Source: an uncultured Aquimonas sp. (lineage in GTDB: Bacteria > Pseudomonadota > Gammaproteobacteria > Xanthomonadales > Xanthomonadaceae). From it: DNA of 64,000 bases. A model generated the notes under the pieces. It made no database searches, was not told the DNA's origin, and worked only from the letters and a program-made list of their open reading frames with translations. This document shows positions 1 to 9,272 of the stretch, in pieces. Positions within the stretch are counted from its first letter, which is position 1. Every line of letters starts with the position of its first letter. Position numbers and translations under genes: made by a program. The stretch lies in assembly GCF_937888285.1 (NCBI RefSeq), contig NZ_CALART010000109.1:72297-136296 (forward strand), written 5' to 3'.

Positions 1-1109
1 TTGCTGGGGCCGTGCTTGATCTCGCCGGCATGGGTGAGGCAGGTCTGCGCGACCAGTTCGTCGCTCCAGTCGGAGCTGATCGCACCGTCCTTGATCGACA
101 GCACCAGGAAGTTGTAGAGATTGCGCGCGTACATTTCGCTGGCGTGGATGCAGCCCATCGAGGCCAGATGGGTCGGCCCGACCACGTCGACGCCGTTGGC
201 GGTACGCACCGTCTCACCGGCCTTCGTCAGCTCGCAGTTGCCGCCGGTTTCAGCCGCGAGGTCGACGATCACGCTGCCCGCCTTCATGCCCTCGACCATG
301 GCGGCGGTGATGATCTTCGGCGCTGGGCGACCCGGCACGGCGGCGGTGGTGACGATGACGTCGATGCCCTTCAGATGCTCTGCCAGCTTGCGCTGCTGCT
401 CGGCACGCTCTTCCGCCGTCAGCTCGCGCGCATAACCACCCGAACCTGCCGCGCTGACGCCGAGGTCGAGGAACTTCGCGCCCAGCGATTCGATCTGCTC
501 GCGCGTCTCGGGGCGCACGTCGAAGCCTTCGACCTGGGCACCGAGCCGACGGGCCGTCGCAATCGCCTGCAGGCCGGCCACGCCGGCGCCGACGATCAGC
601 ACCTTGCTCGGGCGGATGGTGCCGGCGGCGGTGGTCAGCATCGGGAAGAACTTGCCGCTGGTCTGCGCCGCGATCAGCACCGCCTTGTAGCCGGCCATGC
701 CGGCCTGCGAGCTGAGCACGTCCATGGCCTGGGCGCGGGTGGTGCGCGGCAGCAGCTCCATGGCGAAGCTGGTGAGCTTGCGGTCGCGAAGCGCCCGCAC
801 GCGGTCGTCACCGGTGTGCGGCTGCAGGTAGCCGATCACGATCGCGCCTTCCTTCAGTGCGGCGATCTCGTCGGCTTCGGGCGGCTGCACCTTCAGCAGC
901 ACGTCGGCGCGAGACAGGACTTCGGCCGCGGTGTCGACGAACTCGACGTCGGCATAGGCGCTGTCGGGAAAGGCTGCAGAGACGCCCGCCCCCTTCTGCA
1001 TCAGCACGGACACGCCGGCGGCGCGTAGCTTCTTTGCGACTTCCGGCGTCAGCGCTACGCGGCGTTCACCCGCGACGCGCTCGACGACGGCACTGACGGT
1101 ACCCGCCAT
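1..1109 (-). CDS. pntA: NAD(P) transhydrogenase subunit alpha (part 1), partial at the window edge
   Basis: The protein couples hydride transfer between NAD(H) and NADP(H) to proton flow; this subunit carries the cytosolic NAD(H)-binding domain I. At least 369 codons are present and the 3' end runs out of the window. Visible marks are the N-terminal ERVAGERRVALTPE, the family signature SSQAGMAGYKAV, and a Rossmann segment LIVGAGVAGLQAIATARRLG followed by FDVRPETREQ. The ATG at 1109 is preceded by AGGGGAGGTG at good spacing. The length before the edge matches the split-alpha (PntAA) form, so a separate membrane part probably follows outside. Alanine dehydrogenase is related, but the ETREQ and QAGMAGY motifs favour transhydrogenase. 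Confidence 0.9.
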   Translation of the reverse strand, partial: MAGTVSAVVERVAGERRVALTPEVAKKLRAAGVSVLMQKGAGVSAAFPDSAYADVEFVDTAAEVLSRADVLLKVQPPEADEIAALKEGAIVIGYLQPHTGDDRVRALRDRKLTSFAMELLPRTTRAQAMDVLSSQAGMAGYKAVLIAAQTSGKFFPMLTTAAGTIRPSKVLIVGAGVAGLQAIATARRLGAQVEGFDVRPETREQIESLGAKFLDLGVSAAGSGGYARELTAEERAEQQRKLAEHLKGIDVIVTTAAVPGRPAPKIITAAMVEGMKAGSVIVDLAAETGGNCELTKAGETVRTANGVDVVGPTHLASMGCIHASEMYARNLYNFLVLSIKDGAISSDWSDELVAQTCLTHAGEIKHGPS

Positions 1110-1304
1110 GTGCACACCTCCCCTTTGCTGAAACCCCGGGGGATGCTAGCCGAAAGTCGTAGGGCGCGCGCAGCGCAGTCGCGGCCATCGCGGCACAGGC
1201 ATATGCGGATCGGTCACTGGCGAACCGCCCAAGCGCAAGAAGACGCATCGCGACGACAGGGCGTGGCGCGGCGCACTCCCACTCCCGCTGGATGCGCGCC
1301 AGGC

Positions 1305-3647
1305 TCAGCCGGCGCTGTCGCCCTCGGCACCCTTGCCGCCAGCGCGCAGCCGGCCGAGCACCTGGTTCATGGCGTGCTCGAAGGCCGCATCGTTCTGGCG
1401 GATGACGAGGCGCTTGGCGCCGATCATCGCCGCCAGCTCTTCCGCCGAGGCCACGCAGTAGCGCAGGCCGCGGCGATTGACGAACAGCAGGCGGTTCGAG
1501 ATCGGACTCTGCCAGCTCAGCTTCGCCGGCTGGGCGTTGCCTTCCTCGTCGATGAACTGCACCCAGGTGCCAACCGGCAGCTTGCGGATGCGCTCGACAT
1601 CGTCGGCGTTGAATTCAAGGCCCGCCAGCGGATCGGGCTCGGCTTCGATCTCCTCGCTGCTGCTGGCTGTCGCCAGGGTTGGCGAGTCCATCGGCGGTGC
1701 ATTGCGCTCGACTGCACCGGCCAGCTGCTGCTGGATCTCCGGAGAAGCCGCTCGCGGGCTCAGCGCCGCCAGCAGGGACTGCAGCACCTCGTCCGCCGCC
1801 GCGCCCACGCAGCCTGCGCTCTGCAGCACCGGCTCCAGCTGCGGACGCAGCGCGGAAAACGCGGTCTCGGAAAACGCGCGGCGCTCGCGCGACTCCGACC
1901 ACGCGCCCAGCAGGGAGTCACCGGCAGCCAGCGCCGCCTGGTACTTGGGTGCGTCGTGCCCCTCGCGCAGGCCCATCAGGGTGACGTGGTGGACCCAGTA
2001 GCGGCGCAGGAAGGAATCCACCGCCGGCGCCAGTTCGGGGTGCAGCTCAAGGCGGCGGTTGAGCTCGGCCGTGGCCGCGGCGCGCGCGAACTCAAGACGC
2101 TCCTTGCCGCGCTGGGCTTCGGCCGCGCGTCGTTCGGCCAGCGCGATGCGCCGGCGATGCTGCTCAATGAATTCGCGGAACTCCTGCTCCAGCGTCTCGA
2201 AGATCGCGACGTCCTCGTTGAACTCGACCGCGAGCCTGTCCACCGTGCGGCGCACGCGATCCAGCAGCTCGCGATCCTGCGGCGCCTCACCGGTATTGCC
2301 TTCGCAGGCCTCGGCCAGCGAGTTCAGCAGGCGGCGCGCCGGATGCGACTTCTGCAGGAACATCCGGCGGTCCAGCAGCGCGACCTTGATGAAGGGCACG
2401 ATCATGCGGCTGATCGTCTTGCGCGTGTCCGAATGGAAATCGCGCTCCTCCAGCAGCACCTCGAACAGCATGCCGACCAGGTCGATCGCGTCCTCGTCGG
2501 CCGCGCTCATGCGCGAGGTGTTGGGGTCCAGACCCAGGCGCTCGGCGCCGGTCAGCAGCTCCTGCTTGAGCCGCTGCGCCAAGCTCTGCTCGGGGTCGTC
2601 AAGGGCGTCGCTGACCGAATCGGGCAGCTCGTTCTGGTAGAGCGATAGCACCGAGAGCATTTCATTGGGCGAGAGCGGGCGCAACGGCTCGGTGTCGCCG
2701 ACCCCCGAGCGATCGCCGTGGGCCGCATGGCCGGCAGGCACCGAAAAAGCGCCGCGACCGCCGCGCGCGCCGCGGTAGGACTCGAGCAGCTCGTGCAGGG
2801 TAGAGAACAGCGCCTGCTCGGCGGCCGGGCTGACCGGGGCCTGTTCGGCGTACTCGCGCGGCGGCGGCGCGTAGCCGCCTTCGGCTTCCGCCTCGCGCAT
2901 CGGATCCACGGGCCGCGGCGGGGCGCCCGGTCGGCGAGCGACGCTGTGACGCACTTCGGGTAGCACGCCAGACTCGACCAGGGCCTTGTTGAGGTCCACG
3001 TAGAACGCGGGCAGCAGGCGCTGGAATTCGCGCTCGTACAGCTTGAACAGCAGGACCTTGACCCGCACCGAAATGTCGAGGCCGGCGAGCGCGCCGCGGA
3101 AGGCCTGCGCGATGTGGGCGGGGCCAACAGGGCTGTTGTCGTCGTCGATCTCGACGCCGCCGATCAGCGCACCCAGGCGCCGATTGATCTGGTGCAGGGC
3201 CGGGCCCAGCCCGCGCGAGATCGCCACGGCGACCATGCGCGCGCTCAGCTGCTCCTCGAGCTCCTCTTCGGACACCAGCGAAAGCTCGCCCGGCTGCGCG
3301 CTGCGCACGCCCTGCTCCAGATCGACCTTGAGTGGCGCCCGCCGCTCGTAGGCGGCGAACGCAGTCAGCAGGTGCTCGACGAAGCGCTGCTCGATCACCG
3401 GACGCTGCTTGCGCAGTTCGCGCATCGCGTCGAAGTACTCCTGGTGGTTCAGGGAGCCGTCGGCGCGCTGGACGAAATCGAACAGTGTGTTGTCCGCCTT
3501 CTCCAGAGTCTCCCCGAGGAAGGCGGGTAGGCGCTTGACGGCGCGCGCGCGCAGGCCGGAGACCAGCGACGAGATGTCGAAACCCGGCTTCATCGCGAGG
3601 CGACCGTTGATGTCCAGTACATTGTCGGGGGTAGACTTGCTGACCAT
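1305..3647 (-). CDS. DUF1631 family protein
   Basis: A 780-residue protein of the DUF1631 family, common in Xanthomonadales and Pseudomonas and without an established function. It is largely helical and charged, has no signal peptide or membrane segment and is probably cytoplasmic. The N-terminus reads MVSKSTPDNVLDINGRLAM. The C-terminal 80 residues (LPVGTWVQFIDEEG ... RLLFVNRRGLRYCV) resemble the small beta domain that ends this family. I chose the ATG at 3647 because GAGGAC lies just upstream; the frame stays open for 62 more codons to 3833, but that stretch does not look like the family. It is divergent from the nitroreductase gene across about 200 bp. Confidence 0.82.
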   Translation of the reverse strand: MVSKSTPDNVLDINGRLAMKPGFDISSLVSGLRARAVKRLPAFLGETLEKADNTLFDFVQRADGSLNHQEYFDAMRELRKQRPVIEQRFVEHLLTAFAAYERRAPLKVDLEQGVRSAQPGELSLVSEEELEEQLSARMVAVAISRGLGPALHQINRRLGALIGGVEIDDDNSPVGPAHIAQAFRGALAGLDISVRVKVLLFKLYEREFQRLLPAFYVDLNKALVESGVLPEVRHSVARRPGAPPRPVDPMREAEAEGGYAPPPREYAEQAPVSPAAEQALFSTLHELLESYRGARGGRGAFSVPAGHAAHGDRSGVGDTEPLRPLSPNEMLSVLSLYQNELPDSVSDALDDPEQSLAQRLKQELLTGAERLGLDPNTSRMSAADEDAIDLVGMLFEVLLEERDFHSDTRKTISRMIVPFIKVALLDRRMFLQKSHPARRLLNSLAEACEGNTGEAPQDRELLDRVRRTVDRLAVEFNEDVAIFETLEQEFREFIEQHRRRIALAERRAAEAQRGKERLEFARAAATAELNRRLELHPELAPAVDSFLRRYWVHHVTLMGLREGHDAPKYQAALAAGDSLLGAWSESRERRAFSETAFSALRPQLEPVLQSAGCVGAAADEVLQSLLAALSPRAASPEIQQQLAGAVERNAPPMDSPTLATASSSEEIEAEPDPLAGLEFNADDVERIRKLPVGTWVQFIDEEGNAQPAKLSWQSPISNRLLFVNRRGLRYCVASAEELAAMIGAKRLVIRQNDAAFEHAMNQVLGRLRAGGKGAEGDSAG

Positions 3648-3847
3648 GTCATGTGTCCTCAGGCGCGATGCTCGCCCCCTCACGGGCTGCGAGTCTACGG
3701 GTCGCAATTGTGGCGAAACGTGAGAGCCCTCGCGCTTCGCCGCCCCTGGGACGCGGCCCTGCCAACACCAAGGTCGCAAGTGTGACAGAGCTGGCGCGCC
3801 AGCGACCTGTTTCGTCACTTGTCCTTCGCTCACCGGAACTCCGATTG

Positions 3848-4411
3848 ATGAACCCGTTCGCGCTCGACCAGCGCCGCTCGACGCCCTCCCGCCTGCTCGG
3901 CGAGCCCGCGCCGGATTCCGGACAGCTGCTGGACCTGCTGCGCGTCGCCTCGCGCGTACCCGATCACGGCGCGCTGGCGCCCTGGCGCTTCCTGACCGTC
4001 CGCGGCGATGCGCGAGCAGAACTGGGCGCGGCCCTGGCCACCCGCGCGCTGGCGCTGAATCCGGACATCGAGGCCGCCGCCCTGGACAAGGAGCGCAAGC
4101 GCTTCCTGCAGGCGCCGCTGGTGGTGGCGGTGATCGGCTGCTACATCCGGCCGCACAAGATTCCGCTGGTCGAACAGCAGCTCACCGCCGGCTGCGTCTG
4201 CTTCGGCCTGCTGCAGGCCGCCCAGGCCGCCGGCTTCGGCGCCCAGTGGCTGACCGGCTGGGCCGCCTACGATCCAGAAATCCGCGCCCGCCTCGGCCTT
4301 GAGGAAAACGAAGCGGTGGTGGGATTCATCCATATCGGCACGCCGCGCGACAGCCTGCCCGAGCGCCCGCGACCGGATCCGGGAGCACGCCTGCAGGACT
4401 GGACGCCTTGA
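3848..4411 (+). CDS. nitroreductase family protein, YdjA-like
   Basis: An FMN-dependent oxidoreductase of the small nitroreductase type, 187 residues, close to the usual YdjA length. The N-terminal RRSTPSRLLGEPAPD and the segment RVASRVPDHGALAPWRFLTV match the FMN-phosphate binding region of the family. Further marks are QQLTAGCVCFGLLQAAQAAG and GFGAQWLTGW near the middle, and VVGFIHIGTP near the end. The physiological substrate of this subgroup is not known. The start ATG at 3848 aligns with the family. Its stop overlaps the TTG start of the next gene by 4 nt, so the two are probably translationally coupled. Confidence 0.88.
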   Translation: MNPFALDQRRSTPSRLLGEPAPDSGQLLDLLRVASRVPDHGALAPWRFLTVRGDARAELGAALATRALALNPDIEAAALDKERKRFLQAPLVVAVIGCYIRPHKIPLVEQQLTAGCVCFGLLQAAQAAGFGAQWLTGWAAYDPEIRARLGLEENEAVVGFIHIGTPRDSLPERPRPDPGARLQDWTP

Positions 4412-5307
4412 GCGCGAGCCCGGTCCTGCTGGTCGACGCCAGTCTTTACGTGTTCCGCGCCTGGCATTCGATCCCCGATGAGTTCACTGATCGCGAAGGG
4501 CGCCCGGTCAACGCCGTGCAGGGCTTCCTGCGTTTCGTGCTTGAGCTGCTGGAGAACGCGCGCCCGGAGCGCATCGCCATCGCCTTCGATGAATCGCTCG
4601 AAACCTCGTTCCGCAATCGCCTGTACCCCGCCTACAAGGCCAACCGCGAGCCGGCGCCAGAGTCGCTGAAGTACCAGTTCCAGCAGTGCCGCGCCCTGTG
4701 CGAAGCGCTGGGCCTGTGCACGCTGGCGGACCCCGAGTTCGAAGCGGACGACCTGATCGGCAGCCTGCTCGCCGGGATTCGCGCCCAGGGCCTGCGCGGT
4801 CTCATCGTGTCGGCGGACAAGGACCTCTCGCAGCTGCTCGAAGCGGGCGACAGCCAGTGGGACTACGCGCGCAACCAGCGCTGGGACATGGCGGGCGTGC
4901 GTGAGCGCTACGGCGTGCTGGCCCGGCAGATCCCGGATTTCCTCGGCTTGGCCGGAGATGCCGTCGACAACATTCCGGGCGTGCCGGGCGTCGGCGCGAA
5001 GACGGCCGCTGCCCTGCTGGAGCATTTCGACAGCCTCGACGCCCTGCTCGCGCGCCTCGGCGAACTGCCCTTCCTGCGGATCCGCGGCGCGGCCTCGCAC
5101 GCGCAGCGCATCGACGCGCATCGCGACATGGCGCTGCTGTGCCGCGAGCTCGCCACCATCCGCTGCGATCTAGACCTGGGAGACGCAGCCGAGCGCTGTC
5201 GCCGCGCTGCACCCGATCAGGCGCGGCTCGACGCGCTTGCCGAACAGCTCAGGCTGGGGCCGATGACGCGGCGACGCATCGCCTCGCTCGGCAGTACGCA
5301 GGCTTGA
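4408..5307 (+). CDS. 5'-3' exonuclease (PolI N-terminal domain / Xni-like)
   Basis: A stand-alone 5' nuclease of the FEN/PolI N-terminal type, 299 residues, expected to act on flapped or branched DNA in the cytoplasm. The acidic metal-binding motifs are visible: LLVDASLYVFRA at the N-terminus, IAFDESLETSFRN, EFEADDLIGSL and SADKDLSQLL. The helix-hairpin-helix segment reads DAVDNIPGVPGVGAKTA. The start is a TTG at 4408 overlapping the upstream stop (TTGA); no better start lies before the conserved LLVDAS. A full-length polA is not seen here, so this is an accessory nuclease in the manner of ExoIX. A GC-rich hairpin (about 5320-5350) follows before the convergent neighbour. Confidence 0.88.
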   Translation: MSASPVLLVDASLYVFRAWHSIPDEFTDREGRPVNAVQGFLRFVLELLENARPERIAIAFDESLETSFRNRLYPAYKANREPAPESLKYQFQQCRALCEALGLCTLADPEFEADDLIGSLLAGIRAQGLRGLIVSADKDLSQLLEAGDSQWDYARNQRWDMAGVRERYGVLARQIPDFLGLAGDAVDNIPGVPGVGAKTAAALLEHFDSLDALLARLGELPFLRIRGAASHAQRIDAHRDMALLCRELATIRCDLDLGDAAERCRRAAPDQARLDALAEQLRLGPMTRRRIASLGSTQA

Positions 5308-5357
5308 TCCGGTGAAGCGAGGGGCGGCGGGCGCAGGCGCGCGCCGCCGGCCCGGGA

Positions 5358-6758
5358 TCAGCGCACGAACTGGGTCGGACGCGCTTCCTGGCGATCCATC
5401 GCGAAGTCCGCCTGCAGTCGATAGATGCGTGCGCCTTCGATGCGCTCGCGATTGCGCGGCAGACCGAAGCGGTCGTAGCCATTGCGCTGACTGTTGCCGA
5501 TCAGATAGACCGCAGCGTTCTCGCCGATGGCCGCGCCCACCTGCAGCGGCAAGGCCTGCTGGTTGGCCTCCAACGGATGGCCCAGGGCGATCTGGCGGCC
5601 GTCGGCCGACAGCTTGAGCCGCATGATGCGATTGGGCGGCAGGCCGTTCTGCACGACGATCAGGTGGTCGTTCCACCAGGCCATGGATTCGATGCCGGCC
5701 AGTGCGAGGTTACGCGGCACCGCGATGTCGAAGGGCTTGCCGGTATCCAGGTCGAGGCCGAACACGCCACGCTCGACGTCGCTGAAGTACAGGCGCTTGG
5801 AGTCACCCGACACCGTGAGGCCACGCAGGCCCGACAGGTGCGGCGCCTGCAGCAGGCGCCGGAAGCTGTCGTCGCGCACCTGGTAGATCACGTTGTTGAC
5901 GCCGTCGAGGGCATACACGCTGCCGTCACCGGCGACCGCGATGTTGGAGAGCACGAAGCTCTGGCCCGGCACTACCGGCGACAGGAAGCTCTTGATGAAC
6001 TTGCCGCTGGCCAGCTCGAACTTGAAGATGCCGGCCTTGCCCAGATCGCGTTCGGCGCTGTAGCCCTTGTAGTGCGGCACCGCGCTCGAGGCCACCCACA
6101 GGACGCCGCGCTGGGCATCAACCGCCACGCCAAACACGCCCCACATGCCGTTGGTCTCGTCGGCTGCGGCCAGCGCCTTCAGGCTGCCGTCCTCCTCGAC
6201 CACATAGACCTTGCCCTCGCGTACGCCGCCGGCCAGCAGGCGGCCGCGGGTCGCGTCGAAGGCCAGGCTCTCGATCAGCAGGTCCTCGCGCGGCAGGGTG
6301 TAGGCCACCTTGCCCTCACCGAAGCTGTCGCGGTTGCGCTGGAAGCCCTGCACGACGTATTGCCAGACCTCGGTGGTGCTGACCTTCTCGAAGCGCGGGT
6401 CGTTCTCGACTTCGTACGCAAAGCCCGCCGCCTGCAGCTCCAGCAGGGCGTTGTAGGCCTCGCTCTTCATGTCCTGCTGCGCGTAGCCGGCCGCCATCTC
6501 GAAACGCATGGCGCCGACGTGCGGACGCAGCGCGGCGAGGCGCTTCCAGACCAGGGTCTCCTTGACGATCTCACCGGCTTCGCGCAGCTGCGCGGCCAGC
6601 TGCAGCAGGCTGTCGGTGTCGTCGACGGCGGCCAGGGCCTGCTCGATCTGCTCCGGCGTTTCGAGGGTCTTGCCCTCGGCCGGCGGCGCCTCCTGGGCCA
6701 GCAGAAAGGCGGGCGACGTCAGCAGCAGGGTGCACAGCAGGAAACGCTTGAACGACAT
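5358..6758 (-). CDS. secreted beta-propeller protein with N-terminal TPR-like region
   Basis: A 466-residue exported protein with signal peptide MSFKRFLLCTLLLTSPAFLLA and predicted cleavage after LLAQ. Residues 30-125 are helical with a TPR-like ending (AYNALLELQAAGFAYEVENDPRF). From about residue 150 the chain has NHL/SMP-30-like blades: FDATRGRLLAGGVREGKVYV, GVFGVAVDAQRGVLWVASSA, LSNIAVAGDGSVYALDGVNN and LRGLTVSGDSKRLYFSDVER. Such proteins are annotated as hypothetical or as TPR proteins; binding of a ligand or protein partner in the periplasm is inference. No catalytic residues stand out. It is convergent with the exonuclease gene and divergent from the Nudix gene. Confidence 0.75.
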   Translation of the reverse strand: MSFKRFLLCTLLLTSPAFLLAQEAPPAEGKTLETPEQIEQALAAVDDTDSLLQLAAQLREAGEIVKETLVWKRLAALRPHVGAMRFEMAAGYAQQDMKSEAYNALLELQAAGFAYEVENDPRFEKVSTTEVWQYVVQGFQRNRDSFGEGKVAYTLPREDLLIESLAFDATRGRLLAGGVREGKVYVVEEDGSLKALAAADETNGMWGVFGVAVDAQRGVLWVASSAVPHYKGYSAERDLGKAGIFKFELASGKFIKSFLSPVVPGQSFVLSNIAVAGDGSVYALDGVNNVIYQVRDDSFRRLLQAPHLSGLRGLTVSGDSKRLYFSDVERGVFGLDLDTGKPFDIAVPRNLALAGIESMAWWNDHLIVVQNGLPPNRIMRLKLSADGRQIALGHPLEANQQALPLQVGAAIGENAAVYLIGNSQRNGYDRFGLPRNRERIEGARIYRLQADFAMDRQEARPTQFVR

Positions 6759-6923
6759 GAGTGGGGTTTTCCGTGGAAGGCAAGGTGAGAGCGGACCTCA
6801 AGACCAGCGCCGGGGCCGCGGGTTCCCCAGGGTCCGGTGGCCGGCCCCGGCAAGGGCTGCGTACACACCGAGGGGTGCGCGGCGCTGGCTAAGATGGCGC
6901 CCATTCTAGCCAAGGCCTATCCG

Positions 6924-7475
6924 ATGAGCCCGACCCCCGAGCCCGCAGCCGTCGAAACCCTGCACGAAGCCCGCTTCCTGCGCCTGTGCCGGCGCGGCCG
7001 CTGGGAGTACGCCGAGCGCACCAATGCCGGCAGCGCGGTGATCGTGGTGGCGGTGACGCCCGAGGACCGCATCCTCTTCGTCGAACAGTTCCGCGAGCCG
7101 ATCCAGCAGCGCAGCATCGAGATGCCGGCCGGTCTGGTCGGCGACATCGATGGCGAGGAGTCGATCGAACTGGCCGCCCAGCGCGAGCTGGAAGAGGAAA
7201 CCGGCTGGCGGGCCGAGCGTGTCGAGTTCCTGATGATGGGGCCGTCCTCCTCGGGCATGAGCACCGAACAGATCGCCTTCGTCCGCGCCCACGGCCTGAC
7301 CCGCGTTGGCGCCGGTGGCGGCGATGTCACCGAGAACATCACCGTCCACGAGATCCCTCGCACGCAAGCGCCCGCATGGCTGGATGCAAAGCGGCGCGAG
7401 GGCTACTCGATCGATCCCAAGCTCTATGCAGGGCTGTACTTCGTCGAGCGCAATCCCGATGGCAGCGCGGCTTGA
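6924..7475 (+). CDS. Nudix hydrolase
   Basis: A nucleoside-diphosphate-linked hydrolase of 183 residues. The Nudix box is complete: a glycine followed by DIDGEE, then SIELAAQ and RELEEETGW, giving the G-x5-E-x7-REUxEExGU pattern that binds the catalytic metal. The preceding ILFVEQFREPIQQRSIEMPAG is typical of ADP-ribose / GDP-mannose pyrophosphatases (NudF-like). I cannot fix the substrate. The chosen ATG at 6924 starts MSPTPEPAAVE; an in-frame ATG at 6894 would add ten residues. A perfect CCCCTCTCCC/GGGAGAGGGG hairpin begins 2 nt after the stop and may help end transcription. Confidence 0.87.
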   Translation: MSPTPEPAAVETLHEARFLRLCRRGRWEYAERTNAGSAVIVVAVTPEDRILFVEQFREPIQQRSIEMPAGLVGDIDGEESIELAAQRELEEETGWRAERVEFLMMGPSSSGMSTEQIAFVRAHGLTRVGAGGGDVTENITVHEIPRTQAPAWLDAKRREGYSIDPKLYAGLYFVERNPDGSAA

Positions 7476-7476
7476 G

Positions 7477-7638
7477 CCCCTCTCCCATTGGGAGAGGGGT
7501 TGGGGTGAGGGCGGGGTGTCCTCAGATTTGAATCGAGCGAGCGCTTGGCCGATGTAGCCGAGGCTCACCCTCGTTGCGCGCTTGGGGCAGTCGCGTTGCC
7601 CGGCCCTCTCCCCAACCCCTCTCCCTCGGGGAGAGGGG
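7477..7638. repeat. pair of CCCCTCTCCC hairpin repeats
   Basis: Two copies of one palindrome lie between the Nudix gene and the convergent oxidoreductase gene: 7477-7499 (arms CCCCTCTCCC and GGGAGAGGGG around ATT) and 7616-7638 (same arms around TCG). The sequence GGTTGGGG follows the first and CCCCAA precedes the second, so the pair is inverted. Copies also occur near 10202 and 49500. They resemble intergenic repeats common in Xanthomonadales and could act as bidirectional terminators. Confidence 0.7.
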
Positions 7639-7646
7639 CCAAGAAC

Positions 7647-7677
7647 GAATCCCGAATCCCGAATCCCTAATCCCGGG
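7647..7677. repeat. GAATCCC heptamer array overlapping a stop codon
   Basis: Four head-to-tail copies of GAATCCC (on the minus strand GGGATTC, one of them GGGATTA). The array runs into the end of the FAD oxidoreductase gene: its final Asp codon and TAG stop are formed by the first repeat unit. Related arrays sit at 9992, 13411, 28555 and 28978. Confidence 0.75.
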
Positions 7678-9271
7678 CCTTCAACACCTCACGCGCCGCG
7701 TTGTGCCCCGGCAGCCCACTGACGCCGCCACCCGGGTGCGCGCCGGAGCCGCACAGGTACAGGCCCTTGAGCGGCATCCGGTAGTTGCCGTGTCCCAGCA
7801 CCGGCCTCGCGGAGAACAATTGGTTCAAGCTCAGCACGCCGTGGAAGATGTCGCCGCCGATGAGGCCGAACTCCTGTTCGAGGTCGAAGGGCGAGAGCGC
7901 GCGGTAGCCCAGCACCGAGGCCTTGAAGTTCGGCGCATACGCGTTGACGGTGTCGATCATCAGCTGCGCCACCGCGTCGCGATGGTCGGGCCACTGCTTG
8001 CCATCGGGCAGCTCGGGCGCGACGTGCTGGCAGAACAGGCTGGCGACGTGCGCGCCCTTGGGCGCCAAGCTGTCGTCCAGGGTCGACGGAATCAGCATCT
8101 CGACGATGGGCTGCTTCGACCAGCCGTGCTGGCGCGCATCGAAATAGGCCTGCTCCATGTAGCGCAGGCTGGGCGCGAGGATGATGCCGGCGGTGTGGTG
8201 CTCGGCGCGCGCGCGACCCGGCAGGCAGCTGAAGTCGGGCAGTTCGGACAGGGCCACGTTCATGCGAAAGGTGCCCGAGCCGCAGCGGTAGCCGCGCATG
8301 CGCTCGGCGAAGTCGGCGGGCAGCTCGGCCTGCGGCACCAGCCGGGTGAACAGCAGCTTGGGATTGACGTTGGCGACCACGCGCGCCGCGCGATGCACGC
8401 GACCGTCCTCGGTACGCACGCCGACCGCCCTGCCCTGCTCGACCAGCACCTCGGCCACGCCGGCATTGAGCTCGATCTGCACGCCGGCGACCTCCGCTGC
8501 GCGCGCCATCGCCTGGGTGATCGCGCCCATGCCGCCAATGGCATGGCCCCACACGCCGGCCTTGCCGTTGACCTCGCCGAACACGTGATGCAGCAGCACA
8601 TAGGCGCTGCCGGCGGCATAGGGGCTGGCGTAGTTGCCGACCACGCCGTCGAAGCCGAACAGCGCCTGGATCGGCTCGGACTCGAACCAGCGCTCCAGAT
8701 AGGCGCCCGCGGAATCGGTGAACAGATCGAGCAGATCGCGCTGGCCTTCGATGCCCAGCGCCGCGGCGCGCCGGCCCAGTCCGGCCGCGCGGATCAGCTC
8801 GGGCAGCGCGGCCAGCCAACCGCCCTCCGGCGGCACATTGGGCGGGGTCTGCACGGCCAGCTCGCGCAGCAGGCCGGCGATGCGATCGAGGTGCTGGCCG
8901 TAGGCCGGCAGCCGCTCGGCATCGCGGGCGCTGAACTTGGCCACCTCGGCCTGGGTCCGTCCTTCGCCCGCCTTGAGATAGCGGCCATCCGGCAGCGGCA
9001 GGAAATTGCCCAGCTCGCGCTCCACGATGCGCAGGCCGTGGCCGTGCAGGTCGAGCTCGCGGATCACCTTGGGGTGCAGCAGCGAGACCGTGTAGCTCGC
9101 GGTGGAGTTGCGGAAGCCCGGGTGGAATTCCTCGGTCACTGCCGCGCCGCCGACCACGCTTCTTCGTTCCAGCACGCGCACCGACAGGCCGGCCTTGGCC
9201 AGATAGGTGGCGCAGACCAGGCCGTTGTGGCCAGCGCCGATCACCAGCACATCGCTGCGCATGTCGCTCAT
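7667..9271 (-). CDS. phytoene desaturase-like / PYROXD2-like FAD oxidoreductase
   Basis: A 534-residue FAD-dependent oxidoreductase of the CrtI-like amine oxidase group. The dinucleotide-binding fold is at the N-terminus: DVLVIGAGHNGLVCATYLAK, followed by VLERRSVVGGAAVTEE. The C-terminal motif GLYLCGSGAHPGGGVSGLPG is the family FAD-binding end. The long form without carotenoid gene neighbours matches the NAD(P)/FAD oxidoreductases related to human PYROXD2 rather than a true carotenoid enzyme; the substrate is unknown. It starts 1 nt after the stop of the upstream fumarylacetoacetase-family gene, so the two form an operon. Confidence 0.85.
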   Translation of the reverse strand: MSDMRSDVLVIGAGHNGLVCATYLAKAGLSVRVLERRSVVGGAAVTEEFHPGFRNSTASYTVSLLHPKVIRELDLHGHGLRIVERELGNFLPLPDGRYLKAGEGRTQAEVAKFSARDAERLPAYGQHLDRIAGLLRELAVQTPPNVPPEGGWLAALPELIRAAGLGRRAAALGIEGQRDLLDLFTDSAGAYLERWFESEPIQALFGFDGVVGNYASPYAAGSAYVLLHHVFGEVNGKAGVWGHAIGGMGAITQAMARAAEVAGVQIELNAGVAEVLVEQGRAVGVRTEDGRVHRAARVVANVNPKLLFTRLVPQAELPADFAERMRGYRCGSGTFRMNVALSELPDFSCLPGRARAEHHTAGIILAPSLRYMEQAYFDARQHGWSKQPIVEMLIPSTLDDSLAPKGAHVASLFCQHVAPELPDGKQWPDHRDAVAQLMIDTVNAYAPNFKASVLGYRALSPFDLEQEFGLIGGDIFHGVLSLNQLFSARPVLGHGNYRMPLKGLYLCGSGAHPGGGVSGLPGHNAAREVLKARD

Positions 9272-9272
9272 C

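Noticed and set aside
1110..2648. A 512-codon plus-strand frame
   Set aside because: Antisense to the DUF1631 gene, with no recognisable domain.
7667..9271. Carotenoid biosynthesis role for the phytoene desaturase-like protein
   Set aside because: No crtB, crtE or other carotenoid genes are present, and the sequence features fit the PYROXD2-like group.
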